Positions 16,529-17,078 of a stretch of DNA of 17,078 bases are shown here, one piece after another. The notes below the pieces were generated by a model. It was not told the DNA's origin. It made no database searches and worked only from the letters and a program-made list of their open reading frames with translations. The position numbers and the translations under genes were made by a program. Every line of letters starts with the position of its first letter. Position 1 is the first letter of the stretch. Location: positions 1 to 17,078 of the forward strand of contig CAMZHY010000019.1 in NCBI GenBank assembly GCA_947307005.1. The letters are read 5' to 3'. This DNA comes from an uncultured Planctomycetaceae bacterium (GTDB lineage: Bacteria; Planctomycetota; Planctomycetia; Pirellulales; Thermoguttaceae).

Positions 16529-16800
16529 TAAATAAAAACACTTTTCCCAACGACAAAAAATACAACAGTAGAGTCGCCGCCTGAAAAAAATTCCATATTT
16601 GCTTTTTCAGGAAGAATTGTTCCTTGAATACATTGTCCCGTGATGGCATTATTATTATTTATTTTTTCGAGAACTCTTACCAAAAAACTTTCTTCATTAG
16701 TTACATCATTATTTTGCCCCGGTGAAAAATTCTTACGACATTGCAATATAAAATCTTTGTCGATAACAACATTTTTTTTAACGCGTTTTCGATATTTCAT
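16528..16800 (-). CDS. Small AT-rich gene of unknown function, stop codon rebuilt by the IS
   Basis: 90 residues from the ATG at 16800, five bases after the stop of the preceding frame, so the two are probably translationally coupled. The N-terminus is very basic (MKYRKRVKKN), followed by FILQCRKNFSPGQNND, an Asn run (KINNNNAITG) and a hydrophobic, glycine-containing end (FFSGGDSTVVFFVVGKSVFI). An ATG further upstream in this frame (16872) would overlap the preceding frame and is less likely. The stop TAG uses the first base of the insertion sequence; removing the element and one TAA copy restores TAA at the same place, so the protein is not truncated. No family is recognised. The composition is far more AT-rich than that of the rest of the window. 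Confidence 0.5.
   Translation of the reverse strand: MKYRKRVKKNVVIDKDFILQCRKNFSPGQNNDVTNEESFLVRVLEKINNNNAITGQCIQGTILPEKANMEFFSGGDSTVVFFVVGKSVFI
16529..16531. repeat. target-site duplication TAA, right
   Basis: TAA directly outside the right terminal repeat. Two of its three bases belong to the stop codon of the small gene at 16528-16800. Confidence 0.75.
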
Positions 16801-16805
16801 ACTAA

Positions 16806-17078
16806 TTAATGTGTAAGCGTTTTTACATAAGGAATATCCGTTAGAGTAGAAGCTATTTTTAGGCTTCCCCAAATAGAATCTATTGTGACTACTCCTTCAC
16901 CAGAATTATTAGTTTCTAATAAATCAATTACGGCATTAAGATTAGGCATTAAGCAGTCGTTTAAGTTTTTAAAAGTCTCTTCATAATCAACTAAAAAGGG
17001 ACGTTCCCCGATGATTGATTGATTCGAGCGGGAAATTCCTCTTAAAAGATTTCGCATTTCCGCTTCGGGTTTATTACT
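16806..17078 (-). CDS. AT-rich reading frame of unknown function, running off the window
   Basis: The frame is open to the right edge (seven codons before the ATG at 17057 contain no stop), so this is probably the 3' part of a longer gene. The visible 90 residues include SRSNQSIIGERPFLVDYEETFKNL, a leucine/asparagine helix (LMPNLNAVIDLLETN), and GVVTIDSIWGSLKIASTLTDIP near the end. I recognise no domain. It lies five bases upstream of the small gene at 16800 on the same strand and shares its AT-rich codon use, suggesting one operon of foreign origin. A frameshift joining the two frames into one protein cannot be excluded. Confidence 0.45.
   Translation of the reverse strand, partial: SNKPEAEMRNLLRGISRSNQSIIGERPFLVDYEETFKNLNDCLMPNLNAVIDLLETNNSGEGVVTIDSIWGSLKIASTLTDIPYVKTLTH

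Noticed and set aside
16528..16800. Small gene truncated by the insertion sequence
   Set aside because: Reconstructing the empty site gives TAA at the same codon, so the protein length is unchanged.

Overview
The window reads as a planctomycete chromosome segment of moderate GC, with an AT-rich accessory patch at its right end. Lineage evidence is indirect: a fused 3-dehydroquinase/shikimate dehydrogenase, a FabZ-like / long ACP / FabZ-like / KAS II cluster of the kind found in planctomycetes, a BatD-type protein, and exported WD40 and low-complexity proteins. A planctomycete, perhaps a host-associated Pirellulales/Thermoguttaceae-like lineage, is inferred and was not tested with a marker gene.

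Layout. 1-1173 is the 3' part of a BatD-like membrane protein (+). 1532-2101 encodes an EfpL/YeiP-type elongation factor P (+), and 2228-3286 the DNA polymerase III delta subunit HolA (+). On the minus strand lie folK (3234-3839), whose end overlaps holA tail to tail by 53 bp, and aroDE (3931-5451); a rho-independent terminator sits between these two. A 628-base non-coding region (5452-6079) holds the best promoter of the window. The lipid cluster follows: FabZ-like 1 (6080-6586), ACP-like (6693-7076), a strong terminator (7182-7219), FabZ-like 2 (7269-7778) and KAS II/FabF (7961-9256), closed by a 12-bp-stem terminator (9293-9326). Then come a nucleoside-2-deoxyribosyltransferase-like protein (9370-9870), a GT-C family polytopic glycosyltransferase (9899-11377), an exported protein with a polyglutamate tail and an internal exact 27-nt repeat (11639-13465), and an exported seven-bladed WD40 protein (13938-15491) with its own terminator.

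The right end is accessory. A complete 945-bp IS5-family (IS427-group-like) element spans 15584-16528, with 17-bp imperfect terminal repeats and a TAA target duplication. Its transposase is split into two frames at an A7 run. The element sits exactly in the stop codon of a small unknown gene (16528-16800), changing TAA to TAG without altering the protein. That gene follows another unknown AT-rich reading frame that runs off the window.

How the genes relate. folK and aroDE are housekeeping folate and shikimate genes on one strand. The FabZ/ACP/FabZ/KAS genes have the parts for acyl-chain elongation and dehydration on a dedicated carrier, but lack a ketoreductase and an enoyl reductase here, so they would borrow those or make an unusual acyl chain. 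The glycosyltransferase and the two exported proteins point to envelope functions. No tRNA, rRNA or CRISPR array was seen.
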